64,000 nucleotides of DNA, taken from assembly GCF_006864455.1 (NCBI RefSeq), contig NZ_QHLK01000007.1, positions 1 through 64,000 on the forward strand. The letters run 5' to 3'. The DNA comes from Campylobacter sp. MIT 97-5078. Its GTDB lineage: Bacteria; Campylobacterota; Campylobacteria; Campylobacterales; Campylobacteraceae. Made by a program: the position numbers and the translations under genes. The notes under the pieces are model-generated. The model had not been told where the DNA came from. It made no database searches and saw nothing but the letters and a program-made list of their open reading frames with translations. Positions 17,067 through 26,417 of the stretch are shown here, one piece after another; position 1 is the stretch's first letter; the number at the start of each line of letters is the position of its first letter.

Positions 17067-18902
17067 TTAAGCTTTCTCATCAAATTTGATGTTAATGCTA
17101 ATGTTCATATTCATGCCCTTTAAAGCAGCTTTTAAAGTATCATCTTTAATACTTTCGCTTACAGCCGCAGCTATACTTTTACTAAGCTCATCGATGATCT
17201 CATCGCTCTTTTGACTTGGGGTTTCTTGTGTTATTTGAGTATGTGCTGACTCTATAGACTCTTGCACTTGCGTTGGCTCTTCTTCGCTCACTTCTTCGCC
17301 CAAGGCAAGCTGAATTTCTCTTTCATTGAGCTGTTCTATATCCTTTTGAATTTCAGCACTTTCTATTTCAGGGCTTGGCAATTCTTCGCTTTGCAAATCC
17401 TGTTTATCCAGATCATCGAGCGCAGCAAGTTCAGCTTTGATTTTATCTTGAGCGCTCAAGTTTTCATCAGCTTTCATTTCTTCTTCATCGATAAGTTGAG
17501 GTTGAGGCTCGTTTTGCTCTTCTTTTTCTTCAATCTGCCCTAAAAATTTCGCATCTTCTGGTATATCATCAAAATCAATTTGTTTTTCTTGCTTTTCCTC
17601 GACACTGAAAGGCTCGTGGGCTAACTCATCTTGAGTTTCATCTTTTAATTCTGTTTGGGTTAAGTGCTGAGTCTTTGTCTCATCTTGAATTTGCGGGGCT
17701 TGCTCGGCATTTGTTTCAACTTGAGCTTCTGATTGGTTTGAAGCTTCACTTGTTTTTTCTCCTGCAGGCTCTTGCTTAGGTAAATCAGTCAAATCACCTA
17801 TCTTGTCATCTTCGCTAGAAATAAGCTTATCCGTTTCATCTTGAACTTCAAGCTCTTGAGATTGAGTTACTTTATCTTGGTTTTCTTGCATATCTTCTTG
17901 CAAAGCTTCACTTTGTTCTAAAACTGGTTCTTGTGAAATTTCTTTAGACTTATCTAAGTCAAGCTCTTCATGAACTTTTGTCTCATCTTGAGCTAAATCT
18001 TGGCTCGGCTCATCTAAATTTATAGGCTCATCAGTCTGAAAAGGAGTTTGGATTGCACTTCTATCTTGAGTTTGTGCCGATTCTTCTTGACTGACTTCTT
18101 CAGGTAAAGCTTGAGGCTTTGTTTGATCAAAATTTAAATCAAAATCTTTAAGTTCTTCATCATCGATTTCTTCAGGCTTGCTAACTGATTTTTCTTCATC
18201 GCTCATCTTGAAAACCGCGTCTAAATCATTTTCATCAAAATGCTCATCTTGTCCTTCAAGCTTTGTAATTTTCTTCTCTTGTTCACTTGTATTTTCTTCT
18301 TGAAGCTCTTGTGCTTCATCTTCTTTTTGTATTTTGTTTTCTTCTTTATTTTGAACTTGGCTTGATAAAGTCTCCTCTTGGGTTTTAGGCTCATCTTGAG
18401 AATTCAATTCTTCTTTTGGTTCGTCTTTCAAAGCTGTTTCATCTTGACTTTTTTGCTCTTTTTTATCTGCATTTGTATCATCAATATCTTCAAAATTTAA
18501 AGCATCAAGATCAAGTTGTATATCATCGTAAGGGTTTTCTTCTTTATTATCTACAGGCTCTTTATTTTTTTCTTTGACGCTTAATTCTTCGACAACTTGA
18601 GCTTCTTCTATAGTTTTATTTTCTATTAGTTTTATCAAATCAGTTGGCAAAAATGGCTTGTGTAAATTTTCTACACCTTTAACATTTTCAGCACTTTTTG
18701 GACTCAAATAGATGAGCTTTTCACATTTTTGAGCAAGCTCTTTTATATCAGCTTCGACCTCATTATCAATGATGATAATATCACTTCTTCCTTGAAAGTC
18801 CTCAACATTTTCAAACTCTTCAAATTCATAAGCTATTTTCTCAGCACTCAAGCGCGCTAGTTTTGAAACAATAGGGTTTTTATTAAGCAATACGATTTTC
18901 AT
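17067..18902 (-). CDS. Highly acidic protein with receiver-like N-terminus
   Basis: Residues 1 to about 95 alternate strands and helices like a response-regulator receiver: KIVLLNKNPIVSKLAR, then SDIIIIDNEV where the phospho-Asp would sit, then LIYLSPKS and HKPFLPTDLIKLI near the conserved Lys position. Residues about 100-560 are a low-complexity Glu/Asp/Gln-rich region of degenerate units such as QDETK and QEEP. The last 50 residues (IIDELSKSIAAAVSESIKD, then MNMNISINIKFDEKA) look folded again. A gene of this kind lies between fliR and gmk in C. jejuni (my recollection). Function unknown. It starts at ATG 18902 with AAGGAA upstream. Confidence 0.85.
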   Translation of the reverse strand: MKIVLLNKNPIVSKLARLSAEKIAYEFEEFENVEDFQGRSDIIIIDNEVEADIKELAQKCEKLIYLSPKSAENVKGVENLHKPFLPTDLIKLIENKTIEEAQVVEELSVKEKNKEPVDNKEENPYDDIQLDLDALNFEDIDDTNADKKEQKSQDETALKDEPKEELNSQDEPKTQEETLSSQVQNKEENKIQKEDEAQELQEENTSEQEKKITKLEGQDEHFDENDLDAVFKMSDEEKSVSKPEEIDDEELKDFDLNFDQTKPQALPEEVSQEESAQTQDRSAIQTPFQTDEPINLDEPSQDLAQDETKVHEELDLDKSKEISQEPVLEQSEALQEDMQENQDKVTQSQELEVQDETDKLISSEDDKIGDLTDLPKQEPAGEKTSEASNQSEAQVETNAEQAPQIQDETKTQHLTQTELKDETQDELAHEPFSVEEKQEKQIDFDDIPEDAKFLGQIEEKEEQNEPQPQLIDEEEMKADENLSAQDKIKAELAALDDLDKQDLQSEELPSPEIESAEIQKDIEQLNEREIQLALGEEVSEEEPTQVQESIESAHTQITQETPSQKSDEIIDELSKSIAAAVSESIKDDTLKAALKGMNMNISINIKFDEKA

Positions 18903-18958
18903 GCACCATTCCTTAAGATGAAAAACTATATTTTAAGATATTTTTTATTATTAAATGC

Positions 18959-19726
18959 TTAGATAAAGAATAAAGTTTGCATATTTGAAAAAACTTTTAA
19001 AATAAGTTCTTTAAAATACTGCATCATTATCACTAAAATCGAAACCAAAACCACAAAACCAAGAGCAATTTTTATAGGATAACCTACAACTAAAAGGTTA
19101 AATTGAGGCATAGTTTTCATTAAAAGCCCAAAGATTAAATCCGCTAAAAGATTAATCGCTAAGATCGGAAAAGCCATCGCAAAGCCTATCATAAAGATAT
19201 TAAGCATACTTGTATTAACATAACGAAGCAAATTTTCGCCTGGATAAAAACCACCCAAGTCGATATAAGTTAAAGAATGACTTAAAAAAAGCAAGATCAA
19301 ATGATGTCCATCAAAGGCTAAAAATACAAGCAAGGCAAGTAAGTTTAAAATTTGAGAAGTGATGGGCACACTCGCTCCAGAACTTGGATCAAGCACACTT
19401 GCCATAGTAAAGCCCATAGTAAAAGCCATTTGCTCGCCTGCAAATTGCACGAAAGCAAAAACTATACTAAGCAAAAGTCCAGCTATCATTCCAAGCAAAG
19501 CCTCGCTTAAAATTTGCAAGATAAAAAAAGAATTATAACTTGGCATTTCAAGCTTTGCTAGGGGAAATAAAAACATCGTTAAAAACAAAGCTAAAGTTGC
19601 TTTAATAACATTTGGGATATTATTGTGTGAAAAGAAAGGAAAAAAAACAAAAATCCCACTTACTCTTGCAAAAAGTAAGAAAAAAGCCGCGACATTTTCA
19701 TCGCCAAGATAATTAACAAATTCCAT
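18959..19726 (-). CDS. fliR: Flagellar type III export apparatus protein FliR
   Basis: FliR forms the export gate of the flagellar basal body with FliP and FliQ (fliQ is at 47.3 kb). The 255-residue protein is very hydrophobic with about six membrane segments. It contains the family's FARVSGIFVFFPFF near 20, GFTMASVLDPSSGASVPI near 105 and PMLA-like helices at the end. Its start overlaps the ABC ATPase by 14 bases, so fliR is co-transcribed with tsf/rpsB. Confidence 0.92.
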   Translation of the reverse strand: MEFVNYLGDENVAAFFLLFARVSGIFVFFPFFSHNNIPNVIKATLALFLTMFLFPLAKLEMPSYNSFFILQILSEALLGMIAGLLLSIVFAFVQFAGEQMAFTMGFTMASVLDPSSGASVPITSQILNLLALLVFLAFDGHHLILLFLSHSLTYIDLGGFYPGENLLRYVNTSMLNIFMIGFAMAFPILAINLLADLIFGLLMKTMPQFNLLVVGYPIKIALGFVVLVSILVIMMQYFKELILKVFSNMQTLFFI

Positions 19727-20348
19727 TTTGACTTAGCTTATACTGCTCATCGCAAAGCAAAGCAAGGGAATTATCATGCGTTACAAAGATCAAAACACCT
19801 GCATTTTCTTTTACATAGCTATTTAAAATTTCTATTACATTAGTGGCATTTTCTTTATCTAAATTTCCTGTTGCCTCATCTGCAAAGATGATCTTAGGCT
19901 TTTTACAAAGCACCCTTGCTATGCTCACTCTTTGTTGCTGTCCTCCGCTAAGCTTAGCAATTTTTTGATTTAAAAGATGAGCTATGCCAAGTTTTTCAAG
20001 TAAGCTTTGATCAAGACTTTGTCCTGATAAAACATTAGCAAGTTCTATATTTTCAAAAGCAGAAAAACCTTTAAAAAGATAATGAGTTTGAAAGATAATG
20101 CCAAAAAAATACCTTCTTATCCTTAGCCTTTCAGTTTCACTTAAGGCATATAGATCATGATTTTGAAAAAAAACTTTTCCTGAATTTGGCTTTAAAAGTG
20201 TAGAAAGTATGTGTAAAAGAGTGGATTTTCCGCAACCTGAACTTCCTTGTATGGCTATGCTTTGTCCCTCATTAAGACTAAAACACAAATCCTTAAAAAG
20301 CGGATAATCAAAGCTGTGGCTTAAATTTTCCGCTCTTAAAAGTTCCAT
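19713..20348 (-). CDS. ABC transporter ATP-binding protein (LolD/FtsE-like)
   Basis: This 211-residue ATPase has Walker A GSSGCGKST near 36, the Q-loop FQTHYLFKGFSAFENIELA near 95, the signature LSGGQQQRVSIARVL near 135 and Walker B KIIFADEATGNLD near 155, ending with the switch His in FVTHDN. It belongs to the MacB/LolD/FtsE class, which acts with a FtsX-like permease rather than as an importer. No permease is next to it, so the transported substrate is unknown. It starts one base after the tsf stop. Confidence 0.88.
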   Translation of the reverse strand: MELLRAENLSHSFDYPLFKDLCFSLNEGQSIAIQGSSGCGKSTLLHILSTLLKPNSGKVFFQNHDLYALSETERLRIRRYFFGIIFQTHYLFKGFSAFENIELANVLSGQSLDQSLLEKLGIAHLLNQKIAKLSGGQQQRVSIARVLCKKPKIIFADEATGNLDKENATNVIEILNSYVKENAGVLIFVTHDNSLALLCDEQYKLSQNGIC

Positions 20349-20349
20349 T

Positions 20350-21426
20350 TTAGCTCATTTGTGCAGCTACTTCAGCAGCAAAGTCCTCAGACTTTTTCTC
20401 AAGTCCTTCACCCACCTCAAAGCGGATAAACTCGACGATTTCAAATTTTACGCCAAGCTCTTTAATCTTTTCTTCTATGACTTGTTCTATAGTTTTTTTA
20501 TCATCCATTACAAAAAATTGCCCCATTAAAGTGAGCTTACTATCAAGCTGAGAATTATCACTAATAAAGCTATTAAGCTTACCCGGGATAATATTTGCCC
20601 AAATTTTTTCTGGCTTGTTTTGAGCTTTAAGTTCAGCTTTTATATCTTCTTCAGCTTGCTTTAAAATAAGCTCGCTAAGTTGCTTTCTACTGGCGTATTT
20701 TGGAATTTTATGCTCTGGTTTGTTTGGATCTTTAAGTCTTCTTCGCTCTTCATTATCCTTTTCAAGTTCAGCAACCAAGGCTTTGTATTCTTGCTCTACA
20801 AAATTTATATCTAAGTCTTTATAGCTAAGATATACAGGCTTCATAGCAGCTATATGCATACAAATTTGCTTTAAAAAGTCAGTGATTTTTTTCGCAGCTT
20901 CTTCACTCTCAGCACTTGCAGCGATGATAACGCCCACGCGTCCATTGGTGTGGATATAGCCATTTACTATGCCGTTATTACCAGCTTTTAAAGTCGCTAA
21001 TCTACGCACAACAAGATTTTCACCTATGGTTGCGATTTGAGATTTAAGGTATTCTTCAAAAGGCGTTCCATTAATCACACTTTTATTAAGCTCTTCAGTA
21101 GTGCTAATAGCTTGGGCTTGAATGTGAGCTGTAGTATCTTTAGTTAAGGCGATAAATTGCTCATTTTTAGCTACAAAATCGGTTTCTGAATTAATCTCAC
21201 TTAAAGTAGCTTGCTTGAAATCCTCACTTACTTTAACGCTTACCAATCCTTCAGCAGCTAAACGATCGGCTTTTTTAGCCGCCTTTCCAAGTCCTTTTTC
21301 GCGTAGGTATTGCACCGCTTTTTCAAAATTACCCTCAGTTTCCTTAAGAGCATTTTTACAATCCATCATTCCAGCTCCGGTGCTTTCGCGAAGCTCTTTT
21401 ACCATTTGTGCAGTGATTTCAGCCAT
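20350..21426 (-). CDS. tsf: Translation elongation factor Ts
   Basis: EF-Ts exchanges GDP for GTP on EF-Tu. The 358-residue protein begins with a UBA-like domain (VKELRESTGAGMMDCKNAL, residues 9-27) and contains the core motif TDFVAKNEQF near 80. It is longer than the E. coli protein, as usual in Campylobacterota. It follows rpsB by two bases and probably shares its leader and promoter. Confidence 0.96.
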   Translation of the reverse strand: MAEITAQMVKELRESTGAGMMDCKNALKETEGNFEKAVQYLREKGLGKAAKKADRLAAEGLVSVKVSEDFKQATLSEINSETDFVAKNEQFIALTKDTTAHIQAQAISTTEELNKSVINGTPFEEYLKSQIATIGENLVVRRLATLKAGNNGIVNGYIHTNGRVGVIIAASAESEEAAKKITDFLKQICMHIAAMKPVYLSYKDLDINFVEQEYKALVAELEKDNEERRRLKDPNKPEHKIPKYASRKQLSELILKQAEEDIKAELKAQNKPEKIWANIIPGKLNSFISDNSQLDSKLTLMGQFFVMDDKKTIEQVIEEKIKELGVKFEIVEFIRFEVGEGLEKKSEDFAAEVAAQMS

Positions 21427-21428
21427 GA

Positions 21429-22229
21429 TTATTTTTCCTCTTCTTCAAAGTCTTCTTCGCTAAATTCTTCACTCATTGCTTCTTCAACAAGAGCTTCTTT
21501 TTCTTCATCGCTGACTTCTTGTTTTTCTTCGTTTATATCCTCATCTTGTTCTCTTAAAGACTTACCCTCGATGATAGCTTCTGACATTTCTTGGCAAAAA
21601 AGCTGCACTGATCGGATCGCATCATCATTTCCCGGGATTGGATAAGTTACAAGATCAGGATCGCAATTCGTATCAAGTGGTGCAACTACAGGAATTTTTA
21701 AGCGATTAGCTTCTTTTACAGCAATTTTTTCTTTAACTGTATCGATCACAAAGATCATATCAGGTTGAGTTTTAAGATGTCTTATACCACCAAGATAGGC
21801 TAAAAGTTTTTCTTTTTTGCGAGTAAGCATTAAGGCTTCTTTTTTAGTTAGAAGCTTGATAGAGCCATCCTCTTCCATTTTTTCTATAATCTCAAGTTTG
21901 CGTATGCTTTGACGAATAGTGCCAAAATTTGTCATCATACCACCAAGCCAGCGATGATTGACATAAGGCATACCGCATTTTTCAGCATATTCTTTAATCG
22001 CAGCTGAAGCTTGTTTTTTTGTGCCTACAAAAAGTATAGTTTTGCCTTCAGTAGCAGCGTCTCTTACTATATTGTAAGTGTAGCGAAAATAACGCAAGGT
22101 TTTTTGCAAATCAATAACATAAATGCCTTTTCTTTCCCCAAAAATGAATTTTTTCATCTTTGGATTCCACCTGCGTGTTTGATGCCCAAAATGCACACCG
22201 CATTCAAGCAAATCCCTCATGCTAACCAT
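21429..22229 (-). CDS. rpsB: 30S ribosomal protein S2
   Basis: S2 joins the small subunit late in assembly near the mRNA exit. The protein starts at ATG 22229 ([17 protein letters not shown]) with AAGGAG seven bases upstream; the longer frame to 22265 runs through the leader. Landmarks: [22 protein letters not shown] and DTNCDP. It has a Glu-rich tail of about 35 residues beyond the E. coli length. It is first in the rpsB-tsf operon, preceded by a hairpin leader. Confidence 0.96.
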   Translation of the reverse strand: MVSMRDLLECGVHFGHQTRRWNPKMKKFIFGERKGIYVIDLQKTLRYFRYTYNIVRDAATEGKTILFVGTKKQASAAIKEYAEKCGMPYVNHRWLGGMMTNFGTIRQSIRKLEIIEKMEEDGSIKLLTKKEALMLTRKKEKLLAYLGGIRHLKTQPDMIFVIDTVKEKIAVKEANRLKIPVVAPLDTNCDPDLVTYPIPGNDDAIRSVQLFCQEMSEAIIEGKSLREQDEDINEEKQEVSDEEKEALVEEAMSEEFSEEDFEEEEK

Positions 22230-22260
22230 GTTTTTCTCCTTAAAATTTAGCTTTTTCCTC

Positions 22261-22300
22261 CGCACCCCTTGAACTCATCAAGCTAAAAAGGATTGGTGCG
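22261..22300 (-). promoter_or_regulatory. Structured rpsB leader hairpin
   Basis: In the RNA sense, CGCACC (22300-22295) pairs with GGTGCG (22266-22261). Nested inside, CTTGA (22282-22278) pairs with TCAAG (22272-22268) around a five-base loop. The structure lies between the promoter and the ribosome site of rpsB, the typical place for ribosomal-protein autoregulation. S2-binding leaders are known in other phyla; whether this one binds S2 is inference. Confidence 0.5.
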
Positions 22301-22318
22301 TGTGAAATAAAAAGCTTA

Positions 22319-22327
22319 ATTTTAGCA
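22319..22327 (-). promoter_or_regulatory. Extended -10 promoter of rpsB-tsf
   Basis: The minus strand reads TTTGCTAAAAT with the -10 at 22324-22319, giving a leader of about 83 bases before the rpsB ATG. Confidence 0.55.
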
Positions 22328-22336
22328 AATTTAAGT

Positions 22337-22915
22337 TTAGTTTTTGCTTAGTTTTTCATGACGTTTGAAAATTTTGCTTGGGCGGGTAGTAAGGCGCTTA
22401 AACCGCTTGTATTTTTCAAAATACTTTACACCCCTTGTCATCATAAAGCTTTGCTCAAAAAAGATTAATAAAGTCATCGAAATGCCTACAGCTAAAGCCG
22501 AAGTTACTGAAATCGTTGTCAAAAAACAATCAAAAAAATACACCAAATACCGAGTTTTTTCAATGGCATCACTTGAGTTGATAAAATAAAACAGATATAA
22601 AATCGCCCTATACGCATAAATTCCAGGTATCATCACAAGCAAAGCCGGAAAGGCGATAATCTCGGCTGGGATTTTTGAAATTTTAGCAAAAAGCATACCA
22701 AAACAACCCACTAAAAAAGACGCACAAAAAGTCGCAAGAGCGAGATTTTGAAAAGAAAAAAACTCAAGTAAAGTAAAGCGAAAACCATGCCCAATAGCCG
22801 CCAAAAGAGCCGATAAGAACAAAGTGCGAATAGGAGGATTGCAAGAGTATGCAAAACCAAAGCCAGCAATTGCCGCAAAAGACATATCAGTAAATATAGA
22901 ATAAAACCCATTCAT
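22337..22915 (-). CDS. Threonine/serine exporter, small (ThrE/DUF3815-like) subunit
   Basis: This 192-residue protein has four to five membrane helices and ends in a basic cytoplasmic tail. It resembles the C-terminal half of ThrE exporters (GFGFAYSCNPPIRTLFLSA, then IPAEIIAFPALLVMIPG, residues about 18-105). ATG 22915 overlaps the partner's stop (ATGA), which favours it over the upstream TTG at 22921. The two genes together make one ThrE-like transporter, split as in many bacteria. Substrate not proven. Confidence 0.8.
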   Translation of the reverse strand: MNGFYSIFTDMSFAAIAGFGFAYSCNPPIRTLFLSALLAAIGHGFRFTLLEFFSFQNLALATFCASFLVGCFGMLFAKISKIPAEIIAFPALLVMIPGIYAYRAILYLFYFINSSDAIEKTRYLVYFFDCFLTTISVTSALAVGISMTLLIFFEQSFMMTRGVKYFEKYKRFKRLTTRPSKIFKRHEKLSKN

Positions 22916-23688
22916 CGCCAAAAACCTAAATTTGAAAGTGCAAGTGTGGTGTAAATGCTTACTGCTATACAGCTGATTAAAATTACTACGCTAATGATAC
23001 GGCTTAAGCCTACTAAAACATAGCTTTTGAGTATATCAATAACCGAGTTGATAAAGAAAATTCCTGGGATCAAATACAAAATACTTGAACTAAGTGCAAC
23101 CTCACCCGTTTTGGTAAAACCCAAATCAACACCTATGGAAACGATATATGAAGAGATGAATGCACAGATGATATATTGAATTCTTATATCAAGTTTAAAA
23201 TGAGTAAAAATCGTCCTTAAACTTGAGCCAACAAGAGTGCCTAAAAACACCAAAATAGAAGTTTCAAAATCCCCACCAAAAAGTCTTGAAAAAGCCATTT
23301 GAGTTATACTTGCAAAAAGTATATAAGTATAAGCTGGGCGTTGATTTTTTTGAATAAGCTTTTCAAAACACCTTTTTGCAACTTTAAGATTATGGATATG
23401 ATCATAAATCGCCCAACTTAAGGCACTTAAATCTAAGATCAAACGAAAATCGATGGGAGAGTATTTGTTATTGACGAGATAAGTGCGTGAGATCGAGATA
23501 TCATCAGGATCGATAAGATTAACCAATGTATGATTAAAAGAAAAATGCAAATGAATCTCATATCCAAAGGTTGCAGCTATGCGTTCTGCACAGCGATTTA
23601 CACGCGAGCTATAAGTGCCAACGCCAACCATAGTGGAGATGTATTTGATCAAAAAATTACTCAATTCTTGAATGTCTGGCTTTTGCAT
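22912..23688 (-). CDS. Threonine/serine exporter, large (DUF1212) subunit
   Basis: Residues 1 to about 110 form the soluble DUF1212 domain, with GVGTYSSRVNRCAERIAATFG near 22 as its conserved helix. Residues about 120-255 hold five membrane segments, including LIPGIFFINSVIDILKSY, the partner of the IPG motif in the small subunit. ThrE proteins export Thr/Ser from the cytosol by proton exchange. The stop overlaps the small-subunit ATG. Confidence 0.83.
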   Translation of the reverse strand: MQKPDIQELSNFLIKYISTMVGVGTYSSRVNRCAERIAATFGYEIHLHFSFNHTLVNLIDPDDISISRTYLVNNKYSPIDFRLILDLSALSWAIYDHIHNLKVAKRCFEKLIQKNQRPAYTYILFASITQMAFSRLFGGDFETSILVFLGTLVGSSLRTIFTHFKLDIRIQYIICAFISSYIVSIGVDLGFTKTGEVALSSSILYLIPGIFFINSVIDILKSYVLVGLSRIISVVILISCIAVSIYTTLALSNLGFWR

Positions 23689-23804
23689 GCATATTTTCTT
23701 TCATAGAATTTTTCTGTATTTCTAGCACAAAATGTTTAAAATAAGGTAAAATTATAACAAGTTTTTAAAATTTTGTTTTAAAAATCACACAAAAAAGGAT
23801 AAAA

Positions 23805-24752
23805 ATGCAAACAAAAGTAGGAATTGTCGGTGTAGGATTTGTAGGAGCGGCAACAGCTTCAAATCTTGTGAATATGGCAATGTGTGATGAGTTAATGCTT
23901 TATGATATTAAAACTGATTTAGCCGTTGCTCATGTTCATGATCTTAAAGATAGCTTAGTTTTTACTCATTCGCATACGAAGATATACTTAGCTAAAGATA
24001 TTCAAGAGCTTGCAAAGTGTCAAGTAATCGTGCTTTCTTTTAGAAAAATACATTTAAACACTCTAGCTACAAGACTTGAAGAGCTTGAAAACAATACTTT
24101 TGAACTTATAAATATCATCTTACCACTTGAAAAAGCCGGTTTTAAAGGCGTGTATGTCATCGCTACAAATCCAAATGATAGTATCGTTTATCTTACTGCT
24201 TCGCTTAGCAAACTAGAAAAAGGGCGAATTTTTGGCTCTGGCACAAATTTAGACAGCTCAAGATTAAGGCGAATTTTAGGCGAGAAATTGGGGCTTAATC
24301 CTTGCAATATCAAAGCTTTTATGATAGGCGAGCATGGAGACTCTCAATTTGCCTACCTAAGCCATGCTTATGTGGGTTCAAAAAGCTTAAGTGAGTATTA
24401 TGAGCAAAAACTAGGCAAAAAAATCAACACAGAGGAGCTTGAAAAAGAAGTGGCAAATGAGGGCTATTTCATCTACAACAAAAAAGGATGCACAGAATAC
24501 GGCATAGGAGGCTCTTGTGCCATGCTTGCTGAAGCTGTGCTTAAAGATAAAAAACTTTTAGTTCCAGTTTCTAGCGTGTTTAAGGATTATGCTTTATCTT
24601 TACCTTGTATAATTGGTAAAAATGGCGTTGAAGAGGTGCTAGAGTGTGAATTTAGTGAAGCTGAAAAAGCCAAACTCGAACAAACTAAACATAGTATAAA
24701 AACAACCATTTTAAGCGTCAAAGATAGGATTGAAGCTAAGATCAAAGCTTAA
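23805..24752 (+). CDS. ldh: Lactate/malate dehydrogenase family protein (probable L-lactate dehydrogenase)
   Basis: The 315-residue NAD-dependent dehydrogenase starts with GIVGVGFVGAATAS (Rossmann fold, residues 6-19), has Asp near 34 for NAD, IATNPNDSIVYL near 125, GSGTNLDSSRLR near 148 and the catalytic His in IGEHGDSQFAY near 180. The mobile substrate loop, normally AG-x-x-QKPGETR, is replaced by LSFRKIHLNTLATR, so the substrate call is uncertain. It stands alone on the plus strand. RBS AAAAAAGGA precedes ATG 23805. Confidence 0.78.
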   Translation: MQTKVGIVGVGFVGAATASNLVNMAMCDELMLYDIKTDLAVAHVHDLKDSLVFTHSHTKIYLAKDIQELAKCQVIVLSFRKIHLNTLATRLEELENNTFELINIILPLEKAGFKGVYVIATNPNDSIVYLTASLSKLEKGRIFGSGTNLDSSRLRRILGEKLGLNPCNIKAFMIGEHGDSQFAYLSHAYVGSKSLSEYYEQKLGKKINTEELEKEVANEGYFIYNKKGCTEYGIGGSCAMLAEAVLKDKKLLVPVSSVFKDYALSLPCIIGKNGVEEVLECEFSEAEKAKLEQTKHSIKTTILSVKDRIEAKIKA

Positions 24753-24964
24753 AATGGCTTTGATAAATTTTTAAATACAGGCTTTTTATCTTGTGTTGAT
24801 TTTTAATGAGAATTTAAGAGCTAGCTTTTTAAGACGTTAAGTTTTTTGCAAATATCTTAAAATAACTTAGCTTCTATAAACAAAAATTGGCTTGTTTGAA
24901 GTGATTTTACTCATAGGCTTTGCAAAACCCGCTAAGCCCTTTTATATCACACAAATTGATGAAC
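24743..24964. other. Intergenic region between ldh and gltD
   Basis: CAAAGC/GCTTTG at 24743-24762 could be a weak ldh terminator before ATAAATTTTT. The rest holds no gene I recognise. An open plus-strand frame from about 24892 runs into the antisense of gltD and is not convincing. Confidence 0.3.
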
Positions 24965-26416
24965 CTAAGCCTTGCTTAAAAACTCGCTTAAAGCCCTCGC
25001 ACAGCACTTGCCATCTTCTATGGCATTTACCACCAAACTTTGTCCCATTCGAGCGTCTCCACAGACAAAAACCTTTTTTCTTGTACTTTGATAATGTGTG
25101 CTTAAGATATTGTTTTTTTCATCAAGTTCAAGTTTGAAATTTTTTGCTAGCTCGTTTTCACAGCCACTAAAGCCCATAGCCAAAAGCACAAGATCAACTT
25201 TATATTTTTTTTGTGAGTTTTGCACCACTTCGTTGATGAATTTACCTTCTTTTTGCACCCTTTTAAGATCGCTTGCTAGCACGGCTGTAACTTTGCCATT
25301 TTTGCCGATAAATTCTTGCGTTGCTTTTTGATATTCTCTTGGATCTTTTTTATACACCGCAATAGCTTCTTCAAGTCCATAATCAGTCGTAAAAATATCA
25401 GCTTTTAAAGGCCAAGGATTATCCTTTGTTCTTGTAAGCTGGCGTTTAGGGCTTCGCTCAAAACGCGTAATACTTTTTGCTCCTTGTCTAGTCGCTACAG
25501 CAACACAATCCACGCTTGTATCGCCACTTCCTATGATAAGCACATCTTTGCCCTTAGCTAAGGTTGCTGCCTCGCCATTATCTAACAAGCTTTTTGTGTT
25601 TAGAGTAAGAAAATCCACTGCAAACATTATGCCCTCAAGCTCTCTGCCTTTGATATTTAAATCATTTGGCTTGCTTGCTCCAGTAGCTAAAATCACAGCA
25701 TCGTAGTCTTTAATGAGTGCATCAGCCTTTTCTTTGCTGTTGATATCTTGCTTTGTTTTAAACTCTATACCACTTTGCCTTAAAAGCTCGATCCTTCTTT
25801 CAACCACACTTTTTTCAAGCTTCATATCAGGTATGCCATACATCAAAAGCCCACCCAAGCGATCGCTTCTTTCAAAAACACTAACTTTATAGCCAAGTAA
25901 ATTTAGCTCATAAGCTGCAGCTAAGGCAGAAGGACCGCTTCCTACTATGGCTATTTTTAAGCCATTATAATGCTGGGGCTTACTTGCTTTAACAAGCTTC
26001 ATCTTAAAGGCATTTTCTATGATGGCATATTCGTTTGCTTTTATGGTTACACTTTGTGAGTTAATCGCACACACACAGCTATCCTCACAAGGTGCTGGAC
26101 AAACACGGCTTGTAAATTCAGGAAAAGGATTAGTAAGGCTTAAACGCTCATAAGCTAGGGCATAGTTGTTTTTATATACAGCGTCGTTAAATTCTGGGAT
26201 CAAGTTATGCAAAGGACAACCTATATCCTTTTTATCCTCAACAAGCCCAGCTTGACAAAAAGGCACCCCACAATTCATACACCGACTCGCTTGCTCAATT
26301 TGCTCTTTTTCATCAAAAGCAAGTGTAAATTCTTTATAATTTTTAATACGTTCAAGTGGCGTGATTTTTGCAATCTTTGCTCTATTAAATTCTAAAAATC
26401 CCCTTGGATTTGCCAT
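24965..26416 (-). CDS. gltD: Glutamate synthase (NADPH), small subunit
   Basis: GltD takes electrons from NADPH through FAD to the large subunit, which makes glutamate from glutamine and 2-oxoglutarate. In the 483-residue protein the N-terminal [4Fe-4S] cysteines are in CMNCGVPFCQAG (47-58) and CPLHNLIPEFND, then CPAPCEDSCVCAIN. FAD binding is at AIVGSGPSALAAAYEL near 155 and NADPH binding at IIGSGDTSVDC near 295. The C-terminal FAD motif is VFVCGDARMGQSLVV. It begins one base after the HTH gene stop, in the gltB-HTH-gltD operon. Confidence 0.95.
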   Translation of the reverse strand: MANPRGFLEFNRAKIAKITPLERIKNYKEFTLAFDEKEQIEQASRCMNCGVPFCQAGLVEDKKDIGCPLHNLIPEFNDAVYKNNYALAYERLSLTNPFPEFTSRVCPAPCEDSCVCAINSQSVTIKANEYAIIENAFKMKLVKASKPQHYNGLKIAIVGSGPSALAAAYELNLLGYKVSVFERSDRLGGLLMYGIPDMKLEKSVVERRIELLRQSGIEFKTKQDINSKEKADALIKDYDAVILATGASKPNDLNIKGRELEGIMFAVDFLTLNTKSLLDNGEAATLAKGKDVLIIGSGDTSVDCVAVATRQGAKSITRFERSPKRQLTRTKDNPWPLKADIFTTDYGLEEAIAVYKKDPREYQKATQEFIGKNGKVTAVLASDLKRVQKEGKFINEVVQNSQKKYKVDLVLLAMGFSGCENELAKNFKLELDEKNNILSTHYQSTRKKVFVCGDARMGQSLVVNAIEDGKCCARALSEFLSKA

Positions 26417-26417
26417 C

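Noticed and set aside
24892-25137. 81-codon plus-strand frame reading GFAKPAKPFYITQIDEP
   Set aside because: Its second half is antisense to gltD, the first half matches no family I know and there is no ribosome site. It could be a gene remnant but I cannot support it.
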